Shown piece after piece: positions 59,686 through 64,000 of a stretch of 64,000 nt of DNA. This DNA comes from an uncultured Albidovulum sp. GTDB taxonomy: Bacteria > Pseudomonadota > Alphaproteobacteria > Rhodobacterales > Rhodobacteraceae. The notes under the pieces are model-generated. The model did not search any database and was not told the DNA's origin. It saw only the letters and a program-made list of their open reading frames with translations. A program made the position numbers and the translations under genes. How positions within the stretch are numbered: position 1 is the stretch's first letter; each line of letters begins with the position of its first letter. The stretch covers positions 1 to 64,000 of the forward strand of contig CAJYAD010000014.1 in the NCBI GenBank assembly GCA_913064775.1. Direction: 5' to 3'.

Positions 59686-60735
59686 ATGTTCGACACGATC
59701 TCGGCCGCGCCGCCGACAGGCGCTGCGGCCAATGGCAGTCTCAGACGCAGGATCACGGCGATGAGCATCGCCCTGGTCTCCATCAACCTTGCGCTCTGGG
59801 CACTCGCGCTCGGCAGTTTCGGGGACGATCCCGTGCTTCTGGGCACCGCGCTTCTGGCCTATAGCTTCGGGTTGCGTCACGCGGTCGACGCCGACCATAT
59901 CGCGGCGATCGACAACCTGACCCGCAAGTTCATGCAGCAAGGCCGCAGGCCCGTCTCGGTCGGGCTTTGGTTCTCGCTCGGGCATTCCAGCGTTGTCCTT
60001 ATCCTGTCGGCGGTGGTCGCCGGCACCGCCTCGGTCCTTCAGGCGCCGGAATTCGCCGAGTTGCGCACCATCGGCGGGGTGGTCAGCACGCTGGTGTCGG
60101 CCAGCTTCCTGATGGCGATCGCCGCGGTGAACCTGATGTTGATGCGTGGCACATGGCAAAACCTGCGCGCGCTGAAACGCGGCGCCACGCCGCGCGACGG
60201 CGATCTGGACCTGATCTTCGCGGGCGGCGGGATCATGACGCGGGCGTTCCGGCGGCTGTTTCGGATGGTGGACCGCAACTGGCAGATCTATCTTCTGGGA
60301 TTCCTGTTCGGTTTCGGTTTCGACACCGCGACCGAAATCGGCGTGCTCGGCATCTCGGCCACCAGCGGCGCGCACGGGTTGCACCCGTGGCAGATCATGC
60401 TGTTTCCCCTGCTGTTCTCGGCGGCAATGGCGTTGGTCGACACCGCCGACGGGATGCTCATGCTTGGCGCCTATCAATGGGCCTATGTCGAGCCGCGCCG
60501 CAAGTTGGTCTACAACCTCGTCATCACCGGGCTCTCGGTTGCCGTCGCGCTGCTGATCGGGTTGGTCGAGACACTTGGGCTGATCGGCGACAAGCTGTCG
60601 CTCTCAGGTAGCTTCTGGCGAACAATGGTCTCGGCAACCGAGAGCTTCGGCACCATCGGCTATGCCATTGTCGCGCTGTTCCTGCTGGGTTGGATGGGGT
60701 CTTGGCTGCTGGTCCGCCTCGGGGCGAAATCCTAG
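59686..60735 (+). CDS. NicO/HoxN (NiCoT)-type nickel/cobalt transporter
   Basis: LLAYSFGLRHAVDADHIAAIDNLTRKFMQQGRRPVSVGLWFSLGHSSVV (HX4DH), LGFLFGFGFDTATEIG. Confidence 0.95.
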   Translation: MFDTISAAPPTGAAANGSLRRRITAMSIALVSINLALWALALGSFGDDPVLLGTALLAYSFGLRHAVDADHIAAIDNLTRKFMQQGRRPVSVGLWFSLGHSSVVLILSAVVAGTASVLQAPEFAELRTIGGVVSTLVSASFLMAIAAVNLMLMRGTWQNLRALKRGATPRDGDLDLIFAGGGIMTRAFRRLFRMVDRNWQIYLLGFLFGFGFDTATEIGVLGISATSGAHGLHPWQIMLFPLLFSAAMALVDTADGMLMLGAYQWAYVEPRRKLVYNLVITGLSVAVALLIGLVETLGLIGDKLSLSGSFWRTMVSATESFGTIGYAIVALFLLGWMGSWLLVRLGAKS

Positions 60736-60796
60736 GCTCTGGCACCAAAGTGTCGGGCGGTTGTCGCGTTTCAGGCCCTGCAAGGGGATTATATTC

Positions 60797-60895
60797 GTGA
60801 CCAACCTGCTGTGGCTGATCAAGGGGCGGATGGCACGCCTTCGCCCCTTCTTTCGCCAGTGCCATGGCCGTCCGCGCGGTGATGACAGAGATGTT
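60797..60895 (+). pseudogene. IS5-family (IS427-like) orfA N-terminal relic
   Basis: VTNLLWLIKGRMARLRPFFRQCHGRPRGDDRDV parallels SSLFWLLDAQMARLQPFFPKSHGKPRVDDRRV of the element at 20822-21208. Confidence 0.7.
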
Positions 60896-60975
60896 CCGCG
60901 CGGCCCCGACAGGCAAGCGCCCCAGACAGACAAGGACCCAGACAAGGCGGCTACACAGGCCGCAGCGGCCTTGCG

Positions 60976-64000
<3,025 letters not shown>

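Overview
High-GC alphaproteobacterial chromosome segment, Rhodobacterales-like judged by gene content (bluB/bluE-type cobalamin genes, cobNGHIJKLMBAF order). No database search was run; calls come from reading the ORF translations. From left to right: (1) a mobile-element graveyard (~1-2.0 kb) beside a DoxX-like membrane protein and rsuA; (2) an RpiR-regulated amine-type catabolic locus (N-formylglutamate amidohydrolase-like, glutamine-synthetase-like ligase, aldehyde dehydrogenase, destroyed Fe-ADH); (3) decayed debris including a ~190 bp galE relic, a cyclase C-terminus and an IS5 relic; (4) a tight minus-strand exopolysaccharide operon (Sel1/AlgK-like, UDP-glucuronate decarboxylase, galE/uxe-like epimerase, GT2 synthase, GH26-like hydrolase, small secreted protein), resembling the arabinose-containing polysaccharide (APS) operon of Sinorhizobium meliloti; (5) an IS481/IS110/IS5 block; (6) a ClC channel; (7) a divergent sugar-type locus pairing an Lsr/Rbs-like ABC importer, SorC regulator and FGGY kinase with an acetoin-dehydrogenase-like E1a/E1b/E2 complex, which is the most attractive candidate for an undescribed pathway; (8) about 23 kb of aerobic cobalamin biosynthesis with two AdoCbl riboswitches and a NicO/HoxN-type transporter; (9) partial carB. 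No CRISPR array, tRNA or rRNA was recognised.
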